Below, piece by piece: positions 39,461 to 48,768 of a stretch of DNA of 64,000 nucleotides. The translations under genes and the position numbers were made by a program. The stretch covers positions 208,952 to 272,951 of the forward strand of contig NZ_JAGSPD010000006.1 of assembly GCF_019203985.1 (NCBI RefSeq), written 5' to 3'. The number at the start of each line of letters is the position of its first letter. Position 1 is the stretch's first letter. The notes beneath the pieces were generated by a model. That model was given only the letters and a program-made list of their open reading frames with translations. It ran no database searches and was not told where the DNA came from. This DNA is from Winogradskyella luteola (GTDB lineage: Bacteria > Bacteroidota > Bacteroidia > Flavobacteriales > Flavobacteriaceae).

Positions 39461-40978
39461 ATGCCAATTCCTATTGTAAATTCTATTGCTTCTTGGTTTT
39501 TAAAAAAACGATTTCATCAAATTGAACTCTTTTTAAAGTACCCTAATGAGGTACAAAACGAATTACTTTTCAGCCTATTGAAGTTTGCCAAGGATACCGA
39601 AATAGGAAAACAATATGATTTTGCATCGATTAAAACTTATAGAGAATTTAATGAGCGCGTACCAATTGTAAACTATGAAGATATCCAACCGCTTATTGAA
39701 CGGTCTAGAAACGGAGAACAAAATATTTATTGGCCAAGATCAATTAAATGGTTTGCCAAATCTAGTGGCACCACAAATGCCAAAAGTAAATTTATACCTG
39801 TAAGCTCTGATTCGTTGGAAGACTGTCACTATGCAGCAAGTAAAGATTTGCTGTGTATGTACCTCAACAATAATGAAGATTCCCAATTATTTACAGGAAA
39901 AAGTTTGCGCTTAGGTGGAAGTAAAGAACTTTATAAAGAAAACGGAACCGTATTTGGAGATCTCAGTGCTATTTTAATTGATAACATGCCGTTTTGGGCA
40001 GAATTTAGTAGTACACCAAGCAATAAGGTATCGTTAATGAGCGAATGGGAAACCAAAATGCAAGCCATTGTTGAAGAAACTATCGAAGAAAATGTAACCA
40101 GCTTGGCAGGTGTACCGTCCTGGATGCTTGTGCTATTAAATGACGTTTTAGATAAAACAGGCAAAGACAGTATTTTTGATATTTGGCCTAACCTCGAAGT
40201 TTATTTTCATGGTGGCGTTAGCTTTAACCCCTATATAGAGCAGTATAGAGCTATACTGCCAAAAAAGGATTTTAAATATTACGAAATCTATAATGCCTCT
40301 GAAGGTTTCTTCGCTATACAAGATCAAAATTACTCTGGGGATTTATTGTTGATGCTAGATTATGGGATTTTCTATGAATTTATACCAATGGACACCTACG
40401 GTACAAACAAACAGATAGCTATTCCTTTGAGTGAAGTTGAGCTCAATAAAAACTATGCTGTTGTTATTACAACCAATGCTGGACTGTGGAGGTACAAAAT
40501 TGGCGACACAATTAGATTTGTGGGTTTAAATCCCCATAGAATTAAAGTATCTGGTCGTACCAAACATCATATTAATGCTTTTGGAGAAGAATTAATTATT
40601 GAAAATGCTGAAGATGCCCTCAAAAAAGTGTGCAAACGTACGGCTGCAGAAATTGTAGATTATACAGCAGCTCCAATTTTTATGGAAGGCAAGGAAAAAG
40701 GAGCTCACGAATGGATTATAGAGTTTAAGAGACCTCCAAAAAATATGTCTTACTTTGAAGAGCTATTTGACAATGCTTTAAAGGCTTTAAATTCTGATTA
40801 CGAAGCCAAGCGTTACAATAATATGACGCTCAACAAACCCAAAATACACTGTGCTAGAACAAATCTTTTCTATGACTGGCTAAAGGAAAATGATAAACTC
40901 GGCGGACAGCATAAAGTGCCTCGTTTATCAAATTCTAGAGACTATATTGACGAATTATTACGTCTTAACAACTTATAA
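39461..40978 (+). CDS. GH3 (auxin-responsive) family acyl-adenylate-forming enzyme
   Basis: 505 residues. The ATP-binding motif AKSSGTTNAKSKFIP (about 106-120) and the later YNASEGFFAIQD, AVVITTNAGLWRYKIGDTIRFVG and VSGRTKHHINAFGEELI motifs are those of the plant-auxin-conjugating GH3 (JAR1) protein family within the ANL adenylating enzymes; this GH3 is unrelated to glycoside hydrolase family 3. It probably adenylates a carboxylate and transfers it to an amine. Substrate unknown in bacteria. It appears monocistronic. Confidence 0.85.
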   Translation: MPIPIVNSIASWFLKKRFHQIELFLKYPNEVQNELLFSLLKFAKDTEIGKQYDFASIKTYREFNERVPIVNYEDIQPLIERSRNGEQNIYWPRSIKWFAKSSGTTNAKSKFIPVSSDSLEDCHYAASKDLLCMYLNNNEDSQLFTGKSLRLGGSKELYKENGTVFGDLSAILIDNMPFWAEFSSTPSNKVSLMSEWETKMQAIVEETIEENVTSLAGVPSWMLVLLNDVLDKTGKDSIFDIWPNLEVYFHGGVSFNPYIEQYRAILPKKDFKYYEIYNASEGFFAIQDQNYSGDLLLMLDYGIFYEFIPMDTYGTNKQIAIPLSEVELNKNYAVVITTNAGLWRYKIGDTIRFVGLNPHRIKVSGRTKHHINAFGEELIIENAEDALKKVCKRTAAEIVDYTAAPIFMEGKEKGAHEWIIEFKRPPKNMSYFEELFDNALKALNSDYEAKRYNNMTLNKPKIHCARTNLFYDWLKENDKLGGQHKVPRLSNSRDYIDELLRLNNL

Positions 40979-41123
40979 TTAAGCATTATTATATCGAACA
41001 TATCGGTTTTTCTATGGAAATTATCGAAAAAATATGCACTTTATCTAAGAAATACGGTAAAAGTTTAGTAATTATGCAGTCGGTAGTAATTTACTATCGT
41101 AATTAATCCATAATCCCTACATT

Positions 41124-42317
41124 ATGAAAACTACAATGCATGTGCTATTCATGGCACTTATGTTTTGTGCATCTACTACTTTGCATAAAACGGATCCTGT
41201 AAAAAAAGACAAAATCGATAATCTAAATAAAAGTGGTTACGCTTACTCGGTAAATGTTTCTAAAATCAATTCTAAGTACTCTGAAATAGCTTGTACAACT
41301 TTTAGAAATAAACTTGTAATAGTATCTTCAAAAAAAATTGGAGCTATTGGTAACGGCATAGATCCATTAACCAATGAGCCGTACACAGACTTATTCTGTA
41401 CTGATATTAGGGCTTATGGTAAATTATCACAACCCTTACTTTTTAGCCGTATTCTTAACACTAAGGCCAATGAAGGACAAGTTTCTTTTTCGCCAGATGA
41501 GCATACCATTTACTACACTCGTAGTGAGCGTTCTAATTCATTAAATTATAAATTGTACAAAGCAGAATTAGAGGAAGATTCTTATGGCAACTGGATCAAC
41601 GAAAAAGAACTGTCTATAAGTAACGATAATTACTCAATTGAAAGCCCTCATGTAACCGAAGATGGAAAATACTTATATTTTTCGTCAAACATGAAAGGTG
41701 GTTATGGCGGCTTTGATATTTATAGGGCCGAAATTTTCAAGGATGGAAATATTGGTGAGCCTGAAAATTTAGGCAACATCATTAATACGTCTAATGATGA
41801 AAAATATCCTCATACAGCTAAGAATGGTAATGAACTATTTTTTTCGTCAAAAGGCCATAATAGCATAGGAGGTTATGATATTTTTATATCTACGATCACT
41901 GATTTTGAATATAAAGGCCCAAGAAATTTAGGTTATTCCATTAACTCTGAAGAGGACGAAATTGCATTTATATTTGTTGACGACAAGAAAGGTGTGTTTT
42001 CTTCCAATAAGGAAAACGATAAAAACGCTTTTAACTTATACCGCTTTCAATCTAGAGAGCTTTATAATGAATTAAAGGGTATCGTTATTTCTGAAGAAGA
42101 GAAGATATTACCAAATTCTACCGTTATACTTTTAGATAATGACGGAAATGAAATTGAGCGCCAAACCACAAATAAAGATGCGACTTACAACTTTACGATA
42201 AAGGCGTATAAGGATTATCAAATAAAAGTACTAAGGGAAGGTTATGAAGATTATACTTTAAGCTTTGAATCTGATGACAAAGAATTAAAGGCCATTTTAA
42301 AGCTTCTTGCCAAATAA
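41124..42317 (+). CDS. PD40 beta-propeller exported protein with C-terminal Cna-B-like domain
   Basis: 397 residues. A signal peptide (about 1-19) precedes PD40/WD40-like repeats (QVSFSPDEHTIYYTRS, ESPHVTEDGKYLYFSSNMKGGYGGFDIY, PHTAKNGNELFFSSKGHNSIGGYDIF), then a carboxypeptidase-regulatory-like domain (about 310-397: GIVISEEEKILPNSTVIL, GYEDYTLSF). These domains usually precede an OmpA peptidoglycan-binding domain in flavobacterial envelope proteins, such as those near PorP/SprF; here the OmpA domain is absent. Probably a periplasmic binding or scaffold protein (inference). Confidence 0.75.
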   Translation: MKTTMHVLFMALMFCASTTLHKTDPVKKDKIDNLNKSGYAYSVNVSKINSKYSEIACTTFRNKLVIVSSKKIGAIGNGIDPLTNEPYTDLFCTDIRAYGKLSQPLLFSRILNTKANEGQVSFSPDEHTIYYTRSERSNSLNYKLYKAELEEDSYGNWINEKELSISNDNYSIESPHVTEDGKYLYFSSNMKGGYGGFDIYRAEIFKDGNIGEPENLGNIINTSNDEKYPHTAKNGNELFFSSKGHNSIGGYDIFISTITDFEYKGPRNLGYSINSEEDEIAFIFVDDKKGVFSSNKENDKNAFNLYRFQSRELYNELKGIVISEEEKILPNSTVILLDNDGNEIERQTTNKDATYNFTIKAYKDYQIKVLREGYEDYTLSFESDDKELKAILKLLAK

Positions 42318-42534
42318 GGATTTTGTCATTTAACGTAAAAAAGTGCATTGCCATTTCATACAACGAGATTAGAAATGACTTTAACTAAAAAATAAATAAA
42401 AAGGGGATTTCTCAATATACCGAGTCTATATTAGCAGTAAATAAATGAGCTATTAACAACTAATAATTCCCTAAGAATTTTATATAAAATATTGCAAGCA
42501 ATATTAAATTAATCAATCCTAACTCAACAAAAAA

Positions 42535-42570
42535 CCACAATCTCAAAATATTGAAATTGTGGCTTTTTTT
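42535..42570. terminator. Bidirectional terminator between the PD40 gene and clpX
   Basis: CCACAATCTCAA and TTGAAATTGTGG pair with one mismatch; there are seven T residues after it on the plus strand and a run of As (T-run on the minus strand) before it. It can end both converging transcripts. Confidence 0.85.
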
Positions 42571-42588
42571 ATTTATATAAAGTGCTTT

Positions 42589-43818
42589 TTAAGATACCGC
42601 TTTCAATTTTTTTAAAGTCGATTTAGTCAATCTATCCTCAGCGTAAGCCTTGGTAACATTTAATTTTGTTTCACTAGAACTTGGTAAATCAAACATTGCT
42701 TCGGTCAGTATCTCTTCACAAAGCGAACGTAAACCTCTAGCTCCCAGTTTATATTCAATCGCCTTTTCTACAATATAATTTAAAGCACCATCGGTGATAC
42801 TGAACTCCACCTCATCCATAGCAAACAATTTCTTGTATTGCTTAATGATAGCATTTTTTGGCTCTGTTAATATGGCTCTTAGTGTGTTGGCATCTAAAGG
42901 ATCCATATGTGTTAATACGGGCAAGCGACCAATAATTTCTGGTATTAGTCCAAAGTCCTTTAAATCTTTAGGAATAATATATTGAAGAATGTTATCGTCA
43001 TCTACATTGTCATCCTTTATAGAACTGTAACCTATAGCTTGCATGTTTAAACGTTTCGTAATAACACGCTCAATACCATCAAAAGCACCACCTGCAATGA
43101 ATAAGATATGTTCCGTATTCACTTCAATAAATTTTTGATCTGGGTGCTTGCGACCTCCTTTTGGCGGCACATTAACAACAGTACCCTCTAATAATTTTAA
43201 TAATGCTTGTTGTACACCTTCGCCCGATACATCTCTGGTAATTGAAGGATTATCACTTTTGCGTGCAATTTTGTCAATCTCATCTATAAAAACAATGCCA
43301 CGCTGAGCTTTTTCTAAATTATAATCAGCAGCCTGCAATAAACGTGTAAGTATACTTTCTACATCTTCACCAACGTAACCAGCTTCAGTTAAAACTGTTG
43401 CATCTACAATAGCAAGAGGTACGTTTAACATTCTTGCTACGGTTTTAGCCATTAAGGTTTTACCTGTACCCGTTTGCCCAACCATGATGATGTTACTTTT
43501 TTGAATTTCAATATCATCATCGGAAAGTGGTTGCAACAGACGTTTATAATGATTGTAAACAGCAACGGACATAACGCGCTTAGTATATTCTTGTCCAATA
43601 ATATATTCGTCTAAGAATGCCTTAATTTCTTTTGGCTTTCTAAGCATTAATTCAGCGCTTAACTCTGAATTACCTGCCTGTTTCGACTCTTCAATAACAA
43701 TACCATGTGCCTGTTCTATACAACGGTCACAGATATGCGCATCGAGACCTGCGATCAACAGGTTAGTTTCTGGCTTCTTCCTACCACAAAATGAGCATTC
43801 TAATTCTTCTTTTGCCAT
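42589..43818 (-). CDS. clpX: ClpX unfoldase, ATP-dependent
   Basis: 409 residues. N-terminal zinc-binding domain (Cys8, Cys11, Cys30, Cys33), Walker A GQTGTGKT, Walker [14 protein letters not shown], pore loop GYVGED, and the sensor region [16 protein letters not shown]. The IGF-type ClpP-docking loop is represented around VITKRL-INM residues of this family. It unfolds substrates and feeds them to ClpP; clpP lies 46 bp upstream on the same strand. Confidence 0.97.
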   Translation of the reverse strand: MAKEELECSFCGRKKPETNLLIAGLDAHICDRCIEQAHGIVIEESKQAGNSELSAELMLRKPKEIKAFLDEYIIGQEYTKRVMSVAVYNHYKRLLQPLSDDDIEIQKSNIIMVGQTGTGKTLMAKTVARMLNVPLAIVDATVLTEAGYVGEDVESILTRLLQAADYNLEKAQRGIVFIDEIDKIARKSDNPSITRDVSGEGVQQALLKLLEGTVVNVPPKGGRKHPDQKFIEVNTEHILFIAGGAFDGIERVITKRLNMQAIGYSSIKDDNVDDDNILQYIIPKDLKDFGLIPEIIGRLPVLTHMDPLDANTLRAILTEPKNAIIKQYKKLFAMDEVEFSITDGALNYIVEKAIEYKLGARGLRSLCEEILTEAMFDLPSSSETKLNVTKAYAEDRLTKSTLKKLKAVS

Positions 43819-43864
43819 AATCTTAGTTCTAGTTTAGGGGGGTTTTAGTCGTAAGGATAAAAAA

Positions 43865-44539
43865 TTACTTACGTTCTAAAACTTCATCAATCATTCCGTA
43901 GGCCAATGCCTCACCTGACTTCATCCAATAATCTCTATCAGAATCTTTCTCTACCTGTTCGTAAGACTTTCCTGAATGTGTAGAAATGATATTATATAAT
44001 TCTTCTTTCACTTTTATTGTCTCACGTACTGCAATCTCCATATCAGATACTTGCCCTTGTGTACCACTCATTGGTTGATGGATCATTACACGAGAATGCT
44101 TTAATGCAGAACGTTTGCCTTTTTCTCCTGCACATAATAATACTGCTGCCATAGAAGCCGCTATACCTGTACAAATGGTTGCCACGTTTGGTTTTACAAA
44201 TTGCATGGTGTCATAAATACCTAAACCAGCATAAACACTACCACCTGGTGAGTTTATATATATTTGAATGTCTTTTGAAGCATCCGTGCTTTGTAAGAAC
44301 AACAATTGCGCTTGTATAATATTTGCCACTTGATCATTAACACCTGTACCTAAAAAAATGATACGATCCATCATTAAACGCGAAAAAACATCCATTGCAA
44401 TAGCATTGAGTTGTCTTTCTTCAATAATGTTTGGTGTTAGGTTTGTTGGGTACATACTAGAAATTATTTTATCGTAATAATTACTATTAACACCTTGATC
44501 TTTTATAGCAAACTTTTCAAATTCTTTTCCGTAATTCAT
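43865..44539 (-). CDS. clpP: ClpP protease subunit
   Basis: 224 residues. The catalytic triad is present as Ser129 (GIAASMA), His154 (VMIHQP) and an Asp in SDRDYWM (about 205). The order clpP-clpX fits an operon with tig upstream, the usual tig-clpP-clpX chaperone/protease group, although a 244-bp spacer separates tig. Confidence 0.97.
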   Translation of the reverse strand: MNYGKEFEKFAIKDQGVNSNYYDKIISSMYPTNLTPNIIEERQLNAIAMDVFSRLMMDRIIFLGTGVNDQVANIIQAQLLFLQSTDASKDIQIYINSPGGSVYAGLGIYDTMQFVKPNVATICTGIAASMAAVLLCAGEKGKRSALKHSRVMIHQPMSGTQGQVSDMEIAVRETIKVKEELYNIISTHSGKSYEQVEKDSDRDYWMKSGEALAYGMIDEVLERK

Positions 44540-44596
44540 TTAAACTTTATTCTTTTTTAATTAATGAAATTTCTTGTAATGAAATCCTAAAAATAA

Positions 44597-44620
44597 CACT
44601 TCGACAAGCTCAGTGTGACA
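44597..44620. repeat. Short dispersed-type repeat, CACTTCGACAAGCTCAGTG
   Basis: ACACT and AGTGT flank TCGACAAGCTC in the 244-bp tig-clpP spacer. This short sequence is a common intergenic repeat in flavobacterial genomes (recognised from experience). The rest of the spacer is AT-rich with no visible gene. Confidence 0.5.
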
Positions 44621-44783
44621 ATTTAAGGACGACAAAAATTTTCTACAGAAAATTAGTGCCATAAAAAGTGCGTACCTTTTTAATTCTACGTCTTAAAGAT
44701 ACTAATTTTTAGATTCCTGTTTATGTAGGAAAACAATTTTAAGCTTATAAAGTTATATACACTCAAGAAATTCTGTTACCAAA

Positions 44784-46106
44784 CTAACTGTAGAATTCCT
44801 TTACAAAATTATCATAAGTGATTTCCTTGGTCTTAAGATTTGCTTCAGCTTTGTATAAGTTTAATAATTTCTGACTCATTAATTGCTCAGATAAACGCTT
44901 TACCTCTTCTTGATTTCCTAAGATACGAGCAGCAATATCTTCTAACTCTTTCTCAGAAGGATTCATTTGGCCAAATTGTGCCATTTGTCCTTTTATCATT
45001 TCCATTGCGTAAGCTTTCAATTCTTCAAACTGAACTTGTAAGTTATGTTCCTGAATCAGTTTTCCTTCTATTAACTGATAACGCATGCTCTTTTCGGACT
45101 TTTCATATTCTTCCTTTGCCTGATCTTCTGTCATTGGTTCTTCTCCCGCTGTTTGCATCCATTTTTGAAGAAATTCTGCCGGTAAATCGAATTTTGTGCT
45201 CTCTACCAAATATTCGGTAACATCATTCAACAGTTTTTGATCGCCTTGTTGTGCAAATTGCTTTTCAGAATCTTCTTTAATTTTCGCCTTCAACTCAGAA
45301 ACCGAAGTTACGGCTTTAGGTCCAAAAAGTTTGTCGAACAATTCTTGGTCTAAATCGGCTAATTCGCGCTCATTGATTTCAGAAATTTCAAAGTCAACAT
45401 CGATGGCTAAGCTATGAGCGTCATCGTGAGATACTTTTAAAAAGGTCATTACATCGTGATCGTCGTTAAAAAGCCCTTTTGTTTTTAAAGTAATGACATC
45501 ACCAACCTTTGCTCCAATAAATTTCTTTGGATTTGCTTTCCCTTTTAGTTTATCTAAAGTGATTGTTGCTACATTGTCAATACCTTTTTCTTCGTTTGTA
45601 AATTTTCCTGTGATTTCGGAATCTTTAGTCACCTCTGTTTGAGATACTATTTTACCATATTGTTTTTGGATATGCTCAACTTGACTGTCAATCATTTTAT
45701 CATCCGCAACAATATTATAATGTGTAATAGCTTTCTTTCCTTTTAGTTTCACATCAAATTCTGGCGCTAAGCCTAATTCAAATTCAAAAGAAAAGGCATC
45801 AGAATCCCAATCTAAATCGTCTTGTGGTTTTGGTAATGGATTACCTAAAACATCTAACTTTTCTTCTACTAGGTATTTTCCTAATGCATCCTGAAGTAGT
45901 TTATTCACCTCATCTACCAATACCGCTTTACCGTATTGCTTCTTAACCATTCCCATTGGCACATGGCCTTTTCTAAATCCAGGAATGTTAGCCGACTTAC
46001 GGTAATCTGATAAGATTTTCTCTACTTTATCGCTGTAATCTTCTTTAGCGATATCCACTTTTACAACTGCATTTAATGCATCGATGTTTTCTCTTGTAAT
46101 GTTCAT
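44784..46106 (-). CDS. tig: Trigger factor chaperone
   Basis: The ATG at 46106 gives 440 residues starting MNITRENIDALNAVVKVDIA; an upstream ATG at 46142 would cover the promoter box. The ribosome-binding motif FRKGHVP (GFRKGHVPMGMVKKQYG) and the PPIase/C-terminal chaperone regions (EFELGLAPEFDVKLKGKK, LDQELFDKLFGPKAV) identify the trigger factor. It binds nascent chains at the ribosome exit. Confidence 0.95.
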   Translation of the reverse strand: MNITRENIDALNAVVKVDIAKEDYSDKVEKILSDYRKSANIPGFRKGHVPMGMVKKQYGKAVLVDEVNKLLQDALGKYLVEEKLDVLGNPLPKPQDDLDWDSDAFSFEFELGLAPEFDVKLKGKKAITHYNIVADDKMIDSQVEHIQKQYGKIVSQTEVTKDSEITGKFTNEEKGIDNVATITLDKLKGKANPKKFIGAKVGDVITLKTKGLFNDDHDVMTFLKVSHDDAHSLAIDVDFEISEINERELADLDQELFDKLFGPKAVTSVSELKAKIKEDSEKQFAQQGDQKLLNDVTEYLVESTKFDLPAEFLQKWMQTAGEEPMTEDQAKEEYEKSEKSMRYQLIEGKLIQEHNLQVQFEELKAYAMEMIKGQMAQFGQMNPSEKELEDIAARILGNQEEVKRLSEQLMSQKLLNLYKAEANLKTKEITYDNFVKEFYS

Positions 46107-46131
46107 TATTATTGAAACTAAAATTGGGCTG

Positions 46132-46159
46132 CAAAAATACAATATTTTTTACAACCCAA
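46132..46159 (-). promoter_or_regulatory. tig promoter, TTG-N17-TATTTTTG
   Basis: On the minus strand TTG at 46159-46157 and TATTTTTG at 46139-46132 have 17-bp spacing, giving a predicted start about 20 bp before the ATG at 46106 and supporting that ATG over the upstream one. Confidence 0.65.
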
Positions 46160-46186
46160 CAACAGTTTTAAAGCTTTGGTTTTTAG

Positions 46187-46534
46187 TTACTTTTTATCTT
46201 TTTTTAAGAATGAATGTAGTAAGGATTGAAGTATAGATAAGAGTATGCTAAAAAGTATGGCAGTCCATATACCATCTACACTAAAACCATCAATAAGCTT
46301 ATCTACCAAAAGAATAATTAATGCATTAATTACAAATAAGAACAAGCCTAATGTAAGAATGGTTACCGGTAAAGTTAATATCACTAAAACTGGCTTTACC
46401 AGAACATTGAGTATTGACAGAACAACTGCAACAATTAATGAGGTAACGTAGTTATCTACATAGACCCCGTTTAAGATTTCTGCTAGCACAAAAACTGCAA
46501 CTGCGTTTAATAAAAGTTTGATGATTGTATTCAT
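46187..46534 (-). CDS. Phage-holin-4-type small membrane protein
   Basis: 115 residues, four membrane helices, with the pattern of the mycobacteriophage-D29/holin-4-2 family found widely in bacteria: LAEILNGVYVDNYVTSLIVA, VLNVLVKPVLVILTLPVTILTLGLFLFVINALIILLVDKL (split conserved blocks), ending with a Lys-rich tail. Despite the family name it is a chromosomal membrane protein of unknown function and not evidence for a prophage. It sits 10 bp downstream of the hydrolase gene. Confidence 0.8.
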   Translation of the reverse strand: MNTIIKLLLNAVAVFVLAEILNGVYVDNYVTSLIVAVVLSILNVLVKPVLVILTLPVTILTLGLFLFVINALIILLVDKLIDGFSVDGIWTAILFSILLSILQSLLHSFLKKDKK

Positions 46535-46544
46535 GTTTTTCTTC

Positions 46545-47309
46545 TTAAGATGTAAAATTTATTACCTCTTTGTAAAAATCCTCAGGATTTTCAGCATGTA
46601 ACCAGTGCCCTGCATTAGCAATGGTTATAATTTCTGAATTCGGAAAGTGTCTATGAATTATAGCTTCATCGGATTCACCAATATATTCAGAACGGTCACC
46701 TCTTAAAAACAAGGTGTCCTTTTTAAAAGTGGCATGAATTGGTAAGGCCTCACCAACCTCTGAAACATTTTCCTTTAGTATTGGTAAATTAATACGCAAT
46801 CCTAACTGTCCTTTTTCTACCCAATATAGATTTTTCAGTAAGAACATTCGTGTGCCAATTTCATGCACGTAATTACTTAAGGCTTTGTCGGCTTCTCCTC
46901 GGCTTGTAATTTCAGAAAAATCTAAATGGCTTAAACCTTCTAAGATAGCATCATGATGTACAGGATAATATCTTGGCGAAATATCGGCGACTAAAAGTTT
47001 GCTCACCAGCTCTGGATATTTAGCTGCAAACAACATGGCTGTCTTTCCTCCCATAGAATGGCCCAACAACACAATATCACTTAAATCGTTTTGCTCACAA
47101 TATTGTTTTAAATCGTCTGCCATTAAATCATAGTTAAATTCATCGGAATGAAAACTACGTCCATGATTGCGTTGATCGACCAGGTGAACTTCAAAATTAG
47201 ATTCTGAAAATTTTTTGGCCAAAGTTTTCCAGTTATCACCCATGCCCAAAAATCCATGCAGAATTACAAAAGAGGTTCCTTCACCTATTATGTTAGAATG
47301 TAAAATCAT
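46545..47309 (-). CDS. Alpha/beta-hydrolase (YbfF-like esterase)
   Basis: 254 residues. Oxyanion motif LHGFLGMGDNWK, nucleophile elbow GHSMGGK (Ser about 96), acid Asp region RGDRSEYI and catalytic His in NAGHWLHAE identify an esterase of the YbfF type. It cleaves acyl esters or thioesters in the cytoplasm; substrate unknown. Its start overlaps the pdxJ stop by 4 bp. Confidence 0.88.
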   Translation of the reverse strand: MILHSNIIGEGTSFVILHGFLGMGDNWKTLAKKFSESNFEVHLVDQRNHGRSFHSDEFNYDLMADDLKQYCEQNDLSDIVLLGHSMGGKTAMLFAAKYPELVSKLLVADISPRYYPVHHDAILEGLSHLDFSEITSRGEADKALSNYVHEIGTRMFLLKNLYWVEKGQLGLRINLPILKENVSEVGEALPIHATFKKDTLFLRGDRSEYIGESDEAIIHRHFPNSEIITIANAGHWLHAENPEDFYKEVINFTS

Positions 47310-48019
47310 TTCAACTTATCTAAATACATTGTAATTACATTTTCTACACCTAAATATAGACTTTCGGCAATTAAGGCATGTCCAATGGACACCTCTAAAA
47401 GACCCGTAATGTTTTCTTTGAAAAATTTAATATTGTCCAGTGACAAATCGTGACCTGCATTGATCCCCAAATGTAACGCATTTGCCAAACCCGCACATGC
47501 CATATAGGGTTTTATAGCTTCTTTATTGCCTAAGCTGTATTGATGTGCGTAGGCTTCGGTATATAGTTCTATGCGGTCGGTTCCTGTTTCTTTAGCCCCT
47601 TCAATTTGGTGCAAGTCTGGGTCAACGAAAATAGATGTCCTAATACCATTACTTTTAAACTCTTTAATCACTTCAATCAAAAAATCCTTATGCTTTATGG
47701 TATCCCAACCTGCATTTGATGTAATGGCATCTTCAGCGTCTGGTACCAAAGTTACCTGTGTTGGTTTTATCTCTAAAACCATATCGACAAACTTAGGTAT
47801 AGGATTGCCTTCTATGTTGTATTCGGTATAAACTTCAGGCTTTAAATCATAAGCATCTCTATAACGAATATGGCGTTCATCTGGTCTTGGGTGAACAGTA
47901 ACTCCTTCTGCACCAAAACGCTGAACGTCTTTTGCAAATTGCACCACATTAGGTACATCACCACCTCTACTATTCCTTAGCGTTGCAATCTTATTTATAT
48001 TAACACTTAACTTTGCCAT
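47306..48019 (-). CDS. pdxJ: Pyridoxine 5'-phosphate synthase
   Basis: 237 residues. NINKIATLRNSRGGDVPN, the VTVHPRPDERHI motif, SIFVDPDLHQIEGA and the terminal NVITMYLDKLK-like segment are standard PdxJ signatures. It condenses 3-amino-1-hydroxyacetone 1-phosphate with 1-deoxyxylulose 5-phosphate in vitamin B6 synthesis. First gene of the pdxJ-hydrolase-holin-like run; divergent from the CBS gene. Confidence 0.97.
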   Translation of the reverse strand: MAKLSVNINKIATLRNSRGGDVPNVVQFAKDVQRFGAEGVTVHPRPDERHIRYRDAYDLKPEVYTEYNIEGNPIPKFVDMVLEIKPTQVTLVPDAEDAITSNAGWDTIKHKDFLIEVIKEFKSNGIRTSIFVDPDLHQIEGAKETGTDRIELYTEAYAHQYSLGNKEAIKPYMACAGLANALHLGINAGHDLSLDNIKFFKENITGLLEVSIGHALIAESLYLGVENVITMYLDKLK

Positions 48020-48109
48020 TTAATTGAAATTTGAATTACAAAAATACAAAGATGACCTCCTATTTTATGGTTATTTTTAATTAATTTGCAAGATATTCAA
48101 ACTCAAATT

Positions 48110-48766
48110 ATGCAGTTACAGGATTTTGTTATCAATGATATAAAACCATTAAGTGTTACCGATAAAATAAGCGATTTACAAATGCTATTTAATCAGTTGA
48201 CCTATTCCCATATACCAATTCAAAACAACGGTGTATATATGGGTTGTATTTCTGAAACTGATGCGCATTGTTTTGATGGTGCAAAATCCATTAGTGATTG
48301 CAATTACACTATCGAAGGTTTTTTTGTAAGACCAACAACTAATTGGTTAGACGTACTTGAAGCTTTTGCTCAAAATGACTCTAACATTATGCCTGTTTTA
48401 GACCAAAACAATACCTATCTTGGTTATTACGAGCTTAACGATATTATACATTTGTTCAATGAAACTCCTTTCTTCTCAGAGCCTGGTGGTATTTTGATAG
48501 TCGAAAAAGGTATTAATGATTATTCTTTTAGTGAGATAAGCCAGATTGTTGAGTCTAACGATGCTAAGTTGTTAGGTGCGTTTATTTCTAGAATGGATAG
48601 TGATTTAGTCAGAATTACTCTTAAAATTGGCGATGCTAGTCTTAATGAGGTTATCCAAACCTTTAGACGATACAGCTACAACATTGTTTCTGGCCATGAA
48701 GAAGATTCTTATATCGAAAGCTTAAAAGAGCGCTCTCAGTATCTCGATAAATACCTAAACATGTAA
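48110..48766 (+). CDS. CBS-domain protein
   Basis: The ATG at 48110 gives 218 residues; a TTG at 48086 adds eight. Two CBS repeats (about 5-60 and 65-120; LSVTDKISDLQMLFNQ and NWLDVLEAFAQNDSNIMPVLDQNN) are followed by an ACT-like C-terminal part (GGILIVEKGINDYSFSEISQIVES). It probably senses an adenine nucleotide. Two bases separate its stop from the nadK start, suggesting a link to NAD(P) balance (inference). Confidence 0.8.
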   Translation: MQLQDFVINDIKPLSVTDKISDLQMLFNQLTYSHIPIQNNGVYMGCISETDAHCFDGAKSISDCNYTIEGFFVRPTTNWLDVLEAFAQNDSNIMPVLDQNNTYLGYYELNDIIHLFNETPFFSEPGGILIVEKGINDYSFSEISQIVESNDAKLLGAFISRMDSDLVRITLKIGDASLNEVIQTFRRYSYNIVSGHEEDSYIESLKERSQYLDKYLNM

Positions 48767-48768
48767 CT

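Noticed and set aside
46187..46534. Holin-like gene as evidence for a prophage
   Set aside because: No phage genes nearby; this holin-4-type family is a common chromosomal membrane protein in free-living bacteria.
48039..48046. Minus-strand TATTTTTG upstream of pdxJ as a promoter
   Set aside because: Matches the -7 box but has no TTG within 17-23 bp; not strong enough to list as a feature.
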